Positions 34,090 to 43,390 are shown, counted from the first letter of the stretch. The stretch is DNA of 63,621 nt from an uncultured Clostridiaceae bacterium (GCA_902477765.1 CABSIM010000009.1:1-63621); one strand, 5' to 3'. The notes: a model not told the origin generated them from the sequence alone. A program made the numbers and translations.

Positions 34090-34641
34090 ATGAACGCCAC
34101 ATCAAAAGATGAACTTTATCTGGAAGCCATAAAACTGTCTTTGCTGTCTCTGCACGCACGCGGCATTAATATGGAAGAAACTTTCCGACTGGTTCTGGAT
34201 CTGTTTTCGGCTTACCAGGAAGCCGAACCGTCGGAAAAGCATCTTTCCCTTCTGAATCTTTTTCTTCAGGCCGGCCGGGAACTGGGACTTGGCCCTTATA
34301 TGTCCTGCTTTCCCATGAATTCCCTGGCTTCCTCTTCCAGAAAGCTGTTTTCCCTGAAACGCGGGGTGAATTTTGAATACATATCCGCCTCTTCGTCCGC
34401 AATCGGCACTGCCCTCGGGAAATGGTCTTCCTCTTCCGGAAACTCCCACAGGAAAAAAGAGGCTGTGGATGAAATTCTGGACAGACTCCGGAAAAGAGAA
34501 CCCGGAACTTCCTATTACTATACCGCTGCCGCGGCAGACGGCATTACCCGGCTCATGGAACTTCATATTGAAGACAGAATCTGTTATCTCAGAGACGTGG
34601 GCAGAGGCTATCTGTACCTTTTCCGGTCGGATTCCCTTTAA
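34090..34641 (+). CDS. protein of unknown function, divergent from XRE regulator
   Basis: I do not recognise this 183-residue protein. The N-terminal half looks helical (LSLLSLHARGINMEETFRLV, LNLFLQAGRELGLG), the middle is Ser-rich, and the C-terminal part (TRLMELHIEDRICYLRDVG) is again structured. No signal peptide or membrane helix is seen. The start at 34090 has GGAG six bases before it; ATG codons at 34078 and 34084 are alternatives. A possible promoter is TTGATT with TGATAT about 18 bases later near 33955-33985. The opposite strand also has an open frame, but this one has better start signals. Moderately sure that it is a gene. Confidence 0.55.
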   Translation: MNATSKDELYLEAIKLSLLSLHARGINMEETFRLVLDLFSAYQEAEPSEKHLSLLNLFLQAGRELGLGPYMSCFPMNSLASSSRKLFSLKRGVNFEYISASSSAIGTALGKWSSSSGNSHRKKEAVDEILDRLRKREPGTSYYYTAAAADGITRLMELHIEDRICYLRDVGRGYLYLFRSDSL

Positions 34642-34734
34642 ATCCGGATGTGTTTTTCATGTCCGGTCTTACAATTTTGCGGAAAAATGGTCAGAATCTT
34701 AAGAAAATCTTCATAATTCATTCAAAGAATATAC

Positions 34735-34871
34735 AATCATTTTCCAGCAGGGCATGATATACTATAACCATAAAAAATGCACGATACAAAAGAATCCTTT
34801 ATCCTTAAAACCTTTTTGAAAATCGAAATCCTAAATGATGAATCCCTGTACCGTAAGGTGCAGGGCTTTTT
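34735..34871 (+). ncRNA. candidate small RNA unit
   Basis: An extended -10 (TGATATACT, 34755-34763) is followed about 80 bases later by an intrinsic terminator with stem CCCTGTACC/GGTGCAGGG (34844-34865), a GTAA loop and CTTTTT. No convincing open frame lies between, so a short transcript of about 100 nt is possible. The -35 is weak. It occupies most of the 353-base gap between the unknown gene and lysA; 34642-34734 shows nothing else I can name. Confidence 0.45.
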
Positions 34872-34929
34872 CATGACCGTCCGGAACTATATTTCCTTTC
34901 ATTTTTCCTCATAGGTTCTTCACTTCCGC

Positions 34930-34979
34930 AAAAAACGCCCCGCGCACGAACCGTTCCGTTCATGCCGCGGGGCATTTTT
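34930..34979 (-). terminator. terminator after lysA (works in either direction)
   Basis: GCCCCGCG pairs with CGCGGGGC around an inner GAAC/GTTC stem. A-rich sequence on the left and TTTTT on the right mean it can end transcripts from both sides. It lies just after the lysA stop codon. Confidence 0.85.
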
Positions 34980-34995
34980 ATACTTTTATGAAGTT

Positions 34996-36267
34996 TTATT
35001 CCGATACATCTTTCAGGATATCGCAGAAATCAAAGGTGGCAAAATAATCCTTGGCGGTTTCCGCTCTCCGGATCATCTGCACGCTGCCGTCTTCTTTCAG
35101 CAGCAGCTCCGCACTCTTCAGTTTTCCATTATAATTGTATCCCATGGAAAAGCCATGTGCCCCCGTATCATGGATTACCAGCAGGTCTCCCATATTCACC
35201 TTCGGCAGCATGCGGTCTATGGCAAATTTGTCGTTGTTTTCACAGAGAGATCCCGTCACATCATATTTATGATCGCAGGGTTCCTTCTCTTTTCCCATAA
35301 CCGTGATGTGATGGTATGCCCCGTACATGGCCGGACGCATCAGGTTGACCGCACAGGCATCCACACCGATATATTCCTTATACGTATGCTTTTCATGGAT
35401 GGCTCTGGTTACCAGGCAGCCGTACGGCGCCAGCATGAATCTTCCCAGTTCCGTATAAATGGCCACATCCCCCATACCTGCCGGAACCATGACTTCTTCA
35501 TAGGCTTTTCTTACGCCTTCTCCGATGACAAAGATATCATTGGCCTCCTGATCCGGATGATAGGGAATTCCGATTCCGCCGGAAAGATTGATGAAGCGGA
35601 TATCCGCACCGGTCTCCTTCTTCAGTTCCACTGCCAGTTCAAACAGGATCTTTGCCAGAAGCGGATAATATTCGTTGGTCACCGTATTGCTTGCCAGAAA
35701 CGCATGAATGCCGAAATATCTGGCCCCTTTGGATTTCAGGATCTTGTAAGCTTCGGCGATCTGCTCCCTGGTCATGCCATATTTGGAATCACCCGGATTG
35801 TCCATGATGTCATTGCTGATTTTGAACAGCCCGCCGGGGTTGAAACGGCAGCAGATGGTCTCCGGAATCTTTCCCAGCACGTTTTCCAGACACTGGATAT
35901 GGGTGAAATCATCCAGATTGATGATGGCTCCCAGATCGTCCGCCAGCTTGAATTCCTCCGGCGGCGTATCATTGGATGAAAACATGATATCATGTCCTGA
36001 AAAGCCGCAGGCCTTGGACATCAGAAGCTCTGTGGCGGAAGAGCAGTCTGTGCCGAAACCATATTCTTTCAGGATATTCAGGATAAACGGATTGGGAGTC
36101 GCCTTTACGGCAAAATATTCCCGGAAACCGGGATTCCATGCAAAGGCTTCTTTTACTTTTCTGGCATTTTCACGGATTCCCTTTTCATCATAGAGATAAA
36201 AAGGGGTCGGATATGTCTCCGCGATTTTTTCCAGCTGTTCCTTGGTTGCAAACGGTTTCTTTTCCAT
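34996..36267 (-). CDS. lysA: diaminopimelate decarboxylase-type PLP enzyme
   Basis: This 423-residue fold-type III PLP enzyme most likely converts meso-diaminopimelate to lysine. The PLP-binding Lys is in YFAVKATPNP near residue 54; GTDCSSATELLM, the glycine-rich NLSGGIGIPYH, TELGRFMLAPYG and the C-terminal CENNDKFAIDR segment (active-site Cys of the partner subunit) all fit the family. AAGGAG precedes the ATG by 11 bases. It follows pyk by 15 bases. Related decarboxylases for carboxynorspermidine or ornithine are less likely. Confidence 0.88.
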   Translation of the reverse strand: MEKKPFATKEQLEKIAETYPTPFYLYDEKGIRENARKVKEAFAWNPGFREYFAVKATPNPFILNILKEYGFGTDCSSATELLMSKACGFSGHDIMFSSNDTPPEEFKLADDLGAIINLDDFTHIQCLENVLGKIPETICCRFNPGGLFKISNDIMDNPGDSKYGMTREQIAEAYKILKSKGARYFGIHAFLASNTVTNEYYPLLAKILFELAVELKKETGADIRFINLSGGIGIPYHPDQEANDIFVIGEGVRKAYEEVMVPAGMGDVAIYTELGRFMLAPYGCLVTRAIHEKHTYKEYIGVDACAVNLMRPAMYGAYHHITVMGKEKEPCDHKYDVTGSLCENNDKFAIDRMLPKVNMGDLLVIHDTGAHGFSMGYNYNGKLKSAELLLKEDGSVQMIRRAETAKDYFATFDFCDILKDVSE

Positions 36268-36282
36268 GCGTGTTTTCTCTCC

Positions 36283-37719
36283 TTAGTCTACTGTCACGAC
36301 CCTCATGATATTGGTGGCCGTGGCCGGTTCATGTCTTCTCGAGTGACTCAGAACACCGGCAGTCACCACTGCCAGGTCTCCTTCCTGTACAATGCCGTTT
36401 TCCTTCAGCATATCAACAGAATTCATGATCAGTGTATCCGTGGATTCCGCCCTTTTTGCCCGGAACGGCTTCACACCCCAGTAAAGCTGCATCTTCCGGA
36501 CCGTGGAAAGGCTTGGGGACATTCCCACCAGCATGGTCTTGGGATGCCATTTGGACAGCATCCTGGCTGTATAGCCGCTGATGCTGGGAGCAATGATGAC
36601 TTTTGCACCCAGATTTCTTGCGGTGGTCACCGAAGAATAGCATACTGCATTGGAAATGCTGTGGCTGTCATCACCGCTGACTTTTCTTCTTTTGAAGAAT
36701 GCATCATCCAGATGGGATTCGGTTTCCTCCACAATCTGCACCATCATTTTCAGTGCTTCCACCGGGTACTTTCCGTTGGCGGTTTCTCCGGACAGCATCA
36801 CCACATCTGTTCCGTCGTAAACCGCATTGGCCACGTCCGTAACTTCTGCACGGGTGGGTCTGGGATTTCGTATCATGGAATCCAGCATCTGTGTGGCCGT
36901 AATTACCGGTTTGCACGCCTCACTGCATTTCTCAATCATCATTTTCTGGAGGAACGGCACCTGTTCCGCCGGGATCTCCACTCCCAGATCTCCTCTGGCC
37001 ACCATGATGCCGTCGCTGGCTTCAATAATCTCGTCCAGATGTTCCAGCCCCTCTGCGTTTTCAATTTTTGCAATGATCCCCATGGCTGAACCATTTTCAT
37101 TGAGGATATGGCGGATTTCCCTTATGGCATCCGCATTGCGGATAAAGGATGCGGCAATATAGTCAAATCCCATTTCGATGCCGAACCGGATGTCCTCTTT
37201 ATCTTTTTCCGTCAGCGCCGGCAGTTTGATCTTCACATTGGGGACATTGACGCCTTTTCTTTCTCCCAGTCCCCCGCCGTTGACGACGCGACAGACAATT
37301 TCCGGGCCTTCCACCCGTTCCACCTGAAGTCCTATGAGTCCGTCATCGATCAGGATTCTGGACCCTTCCTTCACATCCTCATTCAGTCCGCTGTAATTGA
37401 TGGAGACTTTTCTGCTGTCTCCCTCCGTCTCTTCCGTGGTCAGGATAAATTCCTGTCCTTCGGAAAGAAGGACTTTCTTTCCGTCTTTCAGGACACCGGT
37501 TCTGATTTCCGGTCCTTTGGTATCCAGAAGAGCTGCCACAGGCACACCGGCTTCCTCAGCCACCTCTCTCAGCTGCTCCAGTCTCTTTTTATGTTCTTCA
37601 TGATCCCCGTGTGAAAAATTGAACCTGGCCACATCCATTCCGTTGATCACCAGCTGTCTCATGATCTCACGGTTGTCGCTGTTGGGTCCCATGGTACAGA
37701 TGATTTTTGTTTTTTTCAT
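36283..37719 (-). CDS. pyk: pyruvate kinase
   Basis: This glycolytic enzyme makes pyruvate and ATP from phosphoenolpyruvate. The 478 residues begin with KKTKIICTMGPNSDNREI, contain LDTKGPEIRTG, the active-site motif IAKIENAEGLEHLDEII with its catalytic Lys and Glu, the MVARGDLGVEIP segment and ATQMLDSMI. Length matches the short form without the extra C-terminal PEP-utiliser domain found in Bacillus. It lies in an apparent operon: rhomboid-fold gene, pyk, lysA. Confidence 0.97.
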   Translation of the reverse strand: MKKTKIICTMGPNSDNREIMRQLVINGMDVARFNFSHGDHEEHKKRLEQLREVAEEAGVPVAALLDTKGPEIRTGVLKDGKKVLLSEGQEFILTTEETEGDSRKVSINYSGLNEDVKEGSRILIDDGLIGLQVERVEGPEIVCRVVNGGGLGERKGVNVPNVKIKLPALTEKDKEDIRFGIEMGFDYIAASFIRNADAIREIRHILNENGSAMGIIAKIENAEGLEHLDEIIEASDGIMVARGDLGVEIPAEQVPFLQKMMIEKCSEACKPVITATQMLDSMIRNPRPTRAEVTDVANAVYDGTDVVMLSGETANGKYPVEALKMMVQIVEETESHLDDAFFKRRKVSGDDSHSISNAVCYSSVTTARNLGAKVIIAPSISGYTARMLSKWHPKTMLVGMSPSLSTVRKMQLYWGVKPFRAKRAESTDTLIMNSVDMLKENGIVQEGDLAVVTAGVLSHSRRHEPATATNIMRVVTVD

Positions 37720-37739
37720 AGCAGATTATGCCTCCTGTT

Positions 37740-38672
37740 TCATTGTTGTTGCCTGCAGTTTCCGTCGCCGGAGCCATTTTGCATATCCGCCTGCATCCGG
37801 GGCGGAATCCCCGGTGAAGCCGCGTTTCTTCCCTGCCTGGGGTCCATTCCTCCGCGCGTCACATGCTGATGGGTATACAGATGGTCCTGACAGTATTCAT
37901 AATCCCCCTCACATTTGGAACAGAAGCGGAAAACCAGGTTCGGATCATCCAGTTCCGTCCTGCCGCAGACTGCGCACCGGTGTCTTCCCGTATGCGCTTC
38001 CGCGCGGACCGGTCTGGAGGTCTGTACCTTGAAATCATGCTTTCTTTTTATCTCTTTCGGGTTATATTTCCCGCCTCTGGACATTGCAAAATAGATGACA
38101 AAATTCAGCAGGGACATGAAGATGGCCACCCGAGTCACGGGATTCCCGAACACAAGTCCGTAGATAAAGTAGGCTCCGTTGAACAGAGCCAGCCATTTGG
38201 CCTTGATGGGAATGACAAAAAACAGAAGGAACTGCATATCCGGAAACGTGGCCGCAAAAGCAAAAAACAGAGAGAAATTCAGATAGTCCGTAGTCAGCGG
38301 ATATACGGCTCCTGTCATCATATAAATGATGACGGCTGCCAGTACATGCCCCAGAACACCCATGAAAAAGTACAGGTTGAACCGGAAAGTTCCCCATACC
38401 CGCTCCAGGGTCGTTCCAAGATTATAATAAAGATAGATCGCAATCAGATTGAAAAAGATATCGCCGGAGGGCGGCCATACCATAAAGGTTATGATTCTCC
38501 AGATCTGCCCGTGCAGGATTGCTCTGGCATCCAGCATCAGATACCGTACATATACTTCCGGAGCAAACATCTGGATCAGCATGCCCAAAGCGTACAGAAT
38601 CACAATATAATACATCAGGTTTGGAATGGCGAAACGGCCGAATCTCCGTTCCAGTTTGCTGAGTATGTTCAT
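37740..38672 (-). CDS. rhomboid-fold membrane protein with zinc-ribbon tail, likely non-catalytic
   Basis: The first 200 residues carry about six membrane helices in the rhomboid pattern (GQIWRIITFMVWPP near residue 56, then FFNLIAIYLYYNLGTTLERVWG). The GxSG serine motif and the paired His of active rhomboid proteases are absent, so it is probably a pseudoprotease. The cytosolic tail has a zinc-binding set (CAVC, FCSKCEGDYEYC, DHLYTHQH) and a Met/Gln-rich end. It precedes pyk by 20 bases and has its own strong promoter (38760-38789). Confidence 0.72.
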   Translation of the reverse strand: MNILSKLERRFGRFAIPNLMYYIVILYALGMLIQMFAPEVYVRYLMLDARAILHGQIWRIITFMVWPPSGDIFFNLIAIYLYYNLGTTLERVWGTFRFNLYFFMGVLGHVLAAVIIYMMTGAVYPLTTDYLNFSLFFAFAATFPDMQFLLFFVIPIKAKWLALFNGAYFIYGLVFGNPVTRVAIFMSLLNFVIYFAMSRGGKYNPKEIKRKHDFKVQTSRPVRAEAHTGRHRCAVCGRTELDDPNLVFRFCSKCEGDYEYCQDHLYTHQHVTRGGMDPRQGRNAASPGIPPRMQADMQNGSGDGNCRQQQ

Positions 38673-38759
38673 AGTCTAATGGAGTCCTTTCTTAATGGTA
38701 ATTTCAGCCGGACAGGCGCCTGATGCCGTCGTCCCGGCCGCAGCACATAGTTATTCAAC

Positions 38760-38789
38760 ATTATAATTCCCACTACTTCCTTTTGTCAA
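38760..38789 (-). promoter_or_regulatory. promoter of the rhomboid-pyk-lysA operon
   Basis: TTGACA (38789-38784) and TATAAT (38765-38760), both perfect, have an 18-base spacer. Confidence 0.8.
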
Positions 38790-38884
38790 ACTCTTTGCTT
38801 TATCTTTTTATGATCTCCGAAAAAGTTTACGCATTTTTAACAGATATGTACCATTTTTTTACACCTGAATGCGCATTGTGTCGA

Positions 38885-38913
38885 TTGTATTCCAAAAAAA
38901 TTTATGATATACT
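38885..38913 (+). promoter_or_regulatory. promoter of the activase-like gene
   Basis: TTGTAT (38885-38890) and an extended -10 TGATATACT (hexamer 38908-38913) are separated by 17 bases. A leader of about 135 bases follows. Apart from the two divergent promoters and a hairpin before the start codon (39036-39047), the 380-base region shows no other element. Confidence 0.75.
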
Positions 38914-39035
38914 GTGGCCATAGATATGCCCTTTCCTCTGCCGTTTTCATGCGGAGGTATGGGGCTGTTATTTTTCGTCTATATGATGCTATATTTTCGT
39001 ATAGTATATTGTACTGTTATATTACAAAGGAGGTA

Positions 39036-39047
39036 GGGGATATCCCC
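39036..39047 (+). promoter_or_regulatory. hairpin between ribosome-binding site and start codon
   Basis: AAGGAGGT at 39027-39034 lies 19 bases from the ATG at 39054. The palindrome GGGGATATCCCC between them can fold (4-bp stem, 4-base loop) and would bring the site to about seven bases from the start. No GTG, TTG or ATG start exists closer in frame. Confidence 0.5.
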
Positions 39048-39053
39048 GCTCAT

Positions 39054-42000
39054 ATGGATCAATGTTATCGGCTTGGAATCGACATCGGTTCCACCACTGT
39101 AAAAATTGCGGTGATTGATGATAACAATCACATCTTGTTTTCGGATTACGAGCGGCATTTTGCGAATATCCAGGAGACCCTGACTGCGCTCCTCAAAAAA
39201 TGCAGGGATTCACTGGGAGAGATCCAGGTCCGGCCAAGCATTACCGGCTCCGGCGGTCTTACCCTGTCCGGTTATTTACATATTCCTTTCATACAGGAAG
39301 TTGTGGCCGTGGCCACGGCTCTTCAGGACTATGCACCGCGCACCGACGTTGCCATCGAGCTGGGCGGTGAAGACGCAAAGATCATTTATTTCACAGGAGG
39401 CATCGACCAGCGTATGAACGGAATCTGTGCCGGCGGTACAGGTTCCTTTATTGACCAGATGGCCTCTCTGCTTCAGACGGACGCCACCGGCCTTAACGAG
39501 TATGCCAAAAATTACAAGGCGATTTATCCCATTGCCGCCAGATGCGGAGTGTTCGCAAAATCCGACATCCAGCCTCTGATCAATGACGGTGCCACCAGGG
39601 AAGACCTTTCCGCATCCATTTTTCAGGCTGTTGTGAATCAGACCATCAGCGGTCTGGCCTGCGGCAAGCCAATCCGCGGAAATGTGGCATTTCTCGGCGG
39701 GCCGCTTCATTTTCTTTCCGAACTGCGGGCCGCGTTCATCCGGACCCTGAATCTCAGCGGGGACCAGATCATCGCTCCCGATCATTCCCATCTGTTTGCG
39801 GCCGTAGGCGCCGCCATGAATTCCAAGGAAGAACCGGTTCAGTCTGTGAATCAGATGATCCATGACCTGTCCGGCGGCATTAAAATGGAATTTGAAGTGA
39901 AACGTATGGAACCGCTGTTCCGCGATGAGGATGACTACAGGGAATTCACTGAGCGCCATAACCGCCATAAAGTCCTTCGGGGCGATCTGAAAACTTATAA
40001 GGGAAACTGTTTCCTGGGCATCGACGCCGGTTCCACCACCACCAAAATCGCGCTGGTGGGAGAAGACGGCTCTCTGCTCTATCATTTTTACAGCAACAAC
40101 AACGGCAGTCCTCTGGCCACCGCCATCCGCTCCATAAAGGAGATCCGGGACCTGCTGCCGCCGGAGGCATCCATTGCCTGGTCCTGCTCCACCGGATACG
40201 GAGAAGCGCTTCTCAAAGCTGCATTCCTTCTGGACGAAGGTGAAGTGGAAACCATTTCCCACTATTATGCAGCCGCCTTTTTTGACCCGCAGGTGGACTG
40301 TATTCTGGATATCGGCGGACAGGATATGAAATGCATCCGCATCAAAGACGGTACCGTTGACAGTGTACAGCTCAACGAGGCCTGCTCTTCCGGCTGCGGC
40401 TCCTTTATCGAGACCTTTGCCAAATCTCTCAACTACAGTGTGCAGGATTTTGCAAAAGAGGCTCTTTTTGCACAGAATCCCATTGATCTGGGAACCAGGT
40501 GCACCGTATTTATGAACTCCAACGTAAAACAGGCACAGAAAGAAGGCGCTTCCGTGGCGGATATTTCCGCAGGCCTGGCCTATTCTGTCATCAAAAATGC
40601 CCTGTTCAAGGTCATCAAGATCACCTCTGCCGGTGACCTCGGAAAAAACGTGGTGGTTCAGGGCGGCACCTTCTACAATGATGCCGTATTGAGAAGTTTT
40701 GAACGGATTTCCGGCTGTGATGCCATCCGGCCCGATATTGCCGGAATTATGGGTGCGTTCGGTGCAGCTCTCATTGCCAGGGAGCGGTATCTCCGGAATC
40801 CCCGTCAGACAGGCATGCTGTCTCTGGACAAGATCATAGGCCTTACCTATTCCACTTCCATGACCAGATGCCGCGGCTGCATCAACAGCTGCGTACTGAC
40901 TGTCAACCGTTTTGAGGGCGGACGTCAGTATATTTCCGGAAACCGGTGTGAAAGAGGTCTGGGAATTTCCAAGGCCAAGCGTGACATTCCCAATCTGTTC
41001 CAGTACAAGTACCAGCGTCTTTTTGATTATGAGCCTCTGCCCGCTGACAAGGCATTCCGAGGTCCTGTGGGAATTCCCAGAGTGCTGAATTTTTACGAGA
41101 ACTATCCCTTCTGGGCTACATTTTTCAAAGAACTGGGATTTCAGGTGGTGCTGTCTCCCCAGTCCAGCCGCCAGATCTATGAACTGGGTATAGAGACCAT
41201 CCCCAGCGAATCCGAATGTTATCCGGCCAAGCTGGTCCACGGTCATGTATCCTGGCTGATCAAACAGAAGGTTCCCTTTATTTTCTATCCCTGCATTCCC
41301 TATGAAAGAAAGGAAGTGCCGGGAGCCGGAAATCATTACAACTGCCCCATTGTCACCTCTTATTCGGAAAACATCAAAAACAACATGGAGGAGCTGAAGG
41401 AGCAGAATATCCGCTTCATGAATCCTTTCATGGCCTTTACCGATGAGCAGACCCTGACAAAACAGCTTCTGAAGGAATTCAAAAAGGAATTTTCCATTCC
41501 CGACAGCGAGCTGCGCGCCGCAGCGCACAAAGCCTGGGAAGAACTGGAAGCCGCCAGACATGACATAGAGAAAAAAGGCGAGGAAGTTCTGGAATACCTG
41601 GATAAGACCGGAAAACGCGGAATCGTGCTGGCCGGCCGCCCCTACCATGTGGATCCGGAAATCAACCACGGAATTCCGGACCTGATTACTTCCTACGGAT
41701 TTGCAGTGCTGACGGAAGACTCCATCTCCCATCTCGGGAAGGTGGAACGGCCCCTGATCGTTACGGACCAGTGGATGTATCACTCCCGTCTTTATGCCGC
41801 TGCCAGCTACGTAAAGACCCGGGACAATCTGGATCTTGTCCAGCTGAACTCTTTCGGCTGCGGTCTGGATGCGGTCACCACGGATGAGGTCAGCGATATC
41901 CTGACCTCATCCGGAAAGATCTATACCGTGCTCAAAATTGATGAAGTCAATAATCTGGGTGCTGCCAGAATCCGCATCCGTTCCCTGATCTCCGCACTGC

Positions 42001-43301
42001 GCGTGCGGGATGAAAAGCGGTACACACGGAAAATTGTGGACAGCTCCTACAACCGGGTCCTTTTCACAAAAGAAATGCGCAGGACCTATACACTGCTCTG
42101 CCCGCAGATGTCACCGATTCATTTTGACCTTCTGGAACCGGCGGTCCGCAACTTCGGATATAACCTGGTGGTGCTCCAGAACGATGACAGAGGTGCTGTG
42201 GACACCGGCCTGAAATATGTCAACAACGATGCCTGCTATCCGTCTCTGATTGTTATCGGACAGATCATGGACGCTCTGCTGTCAGGCAAATATGATCTGG
42301 AGCACACTGCCGTTATCATGAGCCAGACCGGCGGCGGCTGCCGTGCCTCCAACTACATCGGATTCATCCGGAGGGCTCTGGAAAAGGCGGGTATGCCTCA
42401 GGTGCCTGTTATCTCCCTCAATGCCAACGGCATGGAGACCAATCCGGGCTTTACCATTACAGCTCCGATGCTGACCAAGGCCATGCAGGCCATTGTTTAC
42501 GGCGATGTGTTCATGCGTGTTCTGTATGCCACAAGGCCTTATGAAAAAGTACCGGGTTCCGCAGATGCCCTCCATGAAAAATGGAAGAAAATCTGCATCC
42601 GTTCCCTGTCCAAAAAAGCTCCGGACATGACAGGATTTTCCAGAAATATCCGCGGCATCATCCGTGAATTTGACGATCTGGAGCGTCTGGATATCAAAAA
42701 ACCCAGAGTCGGCATCGTCGGGGAAATTCTGGTGAAGTTTTCGCCTCTGGCCAACAACCATATTGTGGAGCTTCTGGAGTCGGAAGGTGCCGAAGCCGTG
42801 ATGCCGGATCTGATGGATTTCCTTCTGTACTGCTTCTACAACAGCAATTTCAAAGCGGAAAACCTGGGCGGCAAGCGCTCCACGGCATATCTCTGCAACA
42901 TGGGAATTTCCCTGCTGGAGTATTTCCGGAAAACTGCCCGCATCGCCCTGGAAAAGAGCCGTCACTTTACACCGCCTGCCCGGATCCGGAATCTGGCGGT
43001 CATGGCCGGCGATTTTGTATCCCTCGGCAACCAGACCGGCGAGGGCTGGTTCCTGACAGGAGAGATGCTGGAACTGATCCATGGAGGCGTGCCCAACATT
43101 GTCTGCGTTCAGCCCTTTGGATGCCTGCCCAACCACATTGTGGGAAAAGGCGTCATCAAGGAGCTCCGGAAAGAATATCCCGACGCCAATATCATTGCCG
43201 TTGACTACGACCCAGGCGCCAGTGAAGTAAACCAGCTGAACCGCATCAAGCTGATGCTGGCCACTGCCCATAAAAATCTCAAGGGAAAAAATCCCGCCTG
43301 A
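39054..43301 (+). CDS. giant acyl-CoA dehydratase activase-like protein (two ASKHA domains)
   Basis: This 1415-residue protein joins several parts of the 2-hydroxyacyl-CoA dehydratase activation system. The first BadF/HgdC ATPase domain has LGIDIGSTTVKIAVID near residue 7 and ICAGGTGSF/ARCGVF cysteines; the second has LGIDAGSTTTKIALVG near 319 and ACSSGCGSF/TRCTVFMNSN. A DUF2229-type region follows from about 600 (CRGCINSCVL), and the C-terminal third resembles dehydratase-type Fe-S subunits (MSQTGGGCRASNYIGF; QPFGCLPNHIVGKG). Such activators use ATP to inject a low-potential electron into a partner Fe-S enzyme. No dehydratase genes are nearby, so the client, possibly its own C-terminal domain, is unknown. 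Single-gene unit with its own promoter and terminator. Confidence 0.88.
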   Translation: MDQCYRLGIDIGSTTVKIAVIDDNNHILFSDYERHFANIQETLTALLKKCRDSLGEIQVRPSITGSGGLTLSGYLHIPFIQEVVAVATALQDYAPRTDVAIELGGEDAKIIYFTGGIDQRMNGICAGGTGSFIDQMASLLQTDATGLNEYAKNYKAIYPIAARCGVFAKSDIQPLINDGATREDLSASIFQAVVNQTISGLACGKPIRGNVAFLGGPLHFLSELRAAFIRTLNLSGDQIIAPDHSHLFAAVGAAMNSKEEPVQSVNQMIHDLSGGIKMEFEVKRMEPLFRDEDDYREFTERHNRHKVLRGDLKTYKGNCFLGIDAGSTTTKIALVGEDGSLLYHFYSNNNGSPLATAIRSIKEIRDLLPPEASIAWSCSTGYGEALLKAAFLLDEGEVETISHYYAAAFFDPQVDCILDIGGQDMKCIRIKDGTVDSVQLNEACSSGCGSFIETFAKSLNYSVQDFAKEALFAQNPIDLGTRCTVFMNSNVKQAQKEGASVADISAGLAYSVIKNALFKVIKITSAGDLGKNVVVQGGTFYNDAVLRSFERISGCDAIRPDIAGIMGAFGAALIARERYLRNPRQTGMLSLDKIIGLTYSTSMTRCRGCINSCVLTVNRFEGGRQYISGNRCERGLGISKAKRDIPNLFQYKYQRLFDYEPLPADKAFRGPVGIPRVLNFYENYPFWATFFKELGFQVVLSPQSSRQIYELGIETIPSESECYPAKLVHGHVSWLIKQKVPFIFYPCIPYERKEVPGAGNHYNCPIVTSYSENIKNNMEELKEQNIRFMNPFMAFTDEQTLTKQLLKEFKKEFSIPDSELRAAAHKAWEELEAARHDIEKKGEEVLEYLDKTGKRGIVLAGRPYHVDPEINHGIPDLITSYGFAVLTEDSISHLGKVERPLIVTDQWMYHSRLYAAASYVKTRDNLDLVQLNSFGCGLDAVTTDEVSDILTSSGKIYTVLKIDEVNNLGAARIRIRSLISALRVRDEKRYTRKIVDSSYNRVLFTKEMRRTYTLLCPQMSPIHFDLLEPAVRNFGYNLVVLQNDDRGAVDTGLKYVNNDACYPSLIVIGQIMDALLSGKYDLEHTAVIMSQTGGGCRASNYIGFIRRALEKAGMPQVPVISLNANGMETNPGFTITAPMLTKAMQAIVYGDVFMRVLYATRPYEKVPGSADALHEKWKKICIRSLSKKAPDMTGFSRNIRGIIREFDDLERLDIKKPRVGIVGEILVKFSPLANNHIVELLESEGAEAVMPDLMDFLLYCFYNSNFKAENLGGKRSTAYLCNMGISLLEYFRKTARIALEKSRHFTPPARIRNLAVMAGDFVSLGNQTGEGWFLTGEMLELIHGGVPNIVCVQPFGCLPNHIVGKGVIKELRKEYPDANIIAVDYDPGASEVNQLNRIKLMLATAHKNLKGKNPA

Positions 43302-43353
43302 GAATCGTTTTCAGGCCGGATGTCTTTCCTGCCATACCCTGTTCTGCCATGAC

Positions 43354-43384
43354 AAAGCAGCCGTTCCGAGACGGCTGCTTTCTT
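43354..43384 (+). terminator. terminator after the activase-like gene
   Basis: A perfect 11-bp stem (AAAGCAGCCGT and complement) with a six-base loop is followed by CTTTA on the plus strand. It may also end the converging ABC operon. Confidence 0.75.
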
Positions 43385-43390
43385 TATCTG

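Noticed and set aside
39276..41783. An 835-codon open frame antisense to the activase-like gene
   Set aside because: It has no ribosome-binding site and low-complexity composition, and arises from the codon bias of the real gene on the plus strand, which has clear domains.
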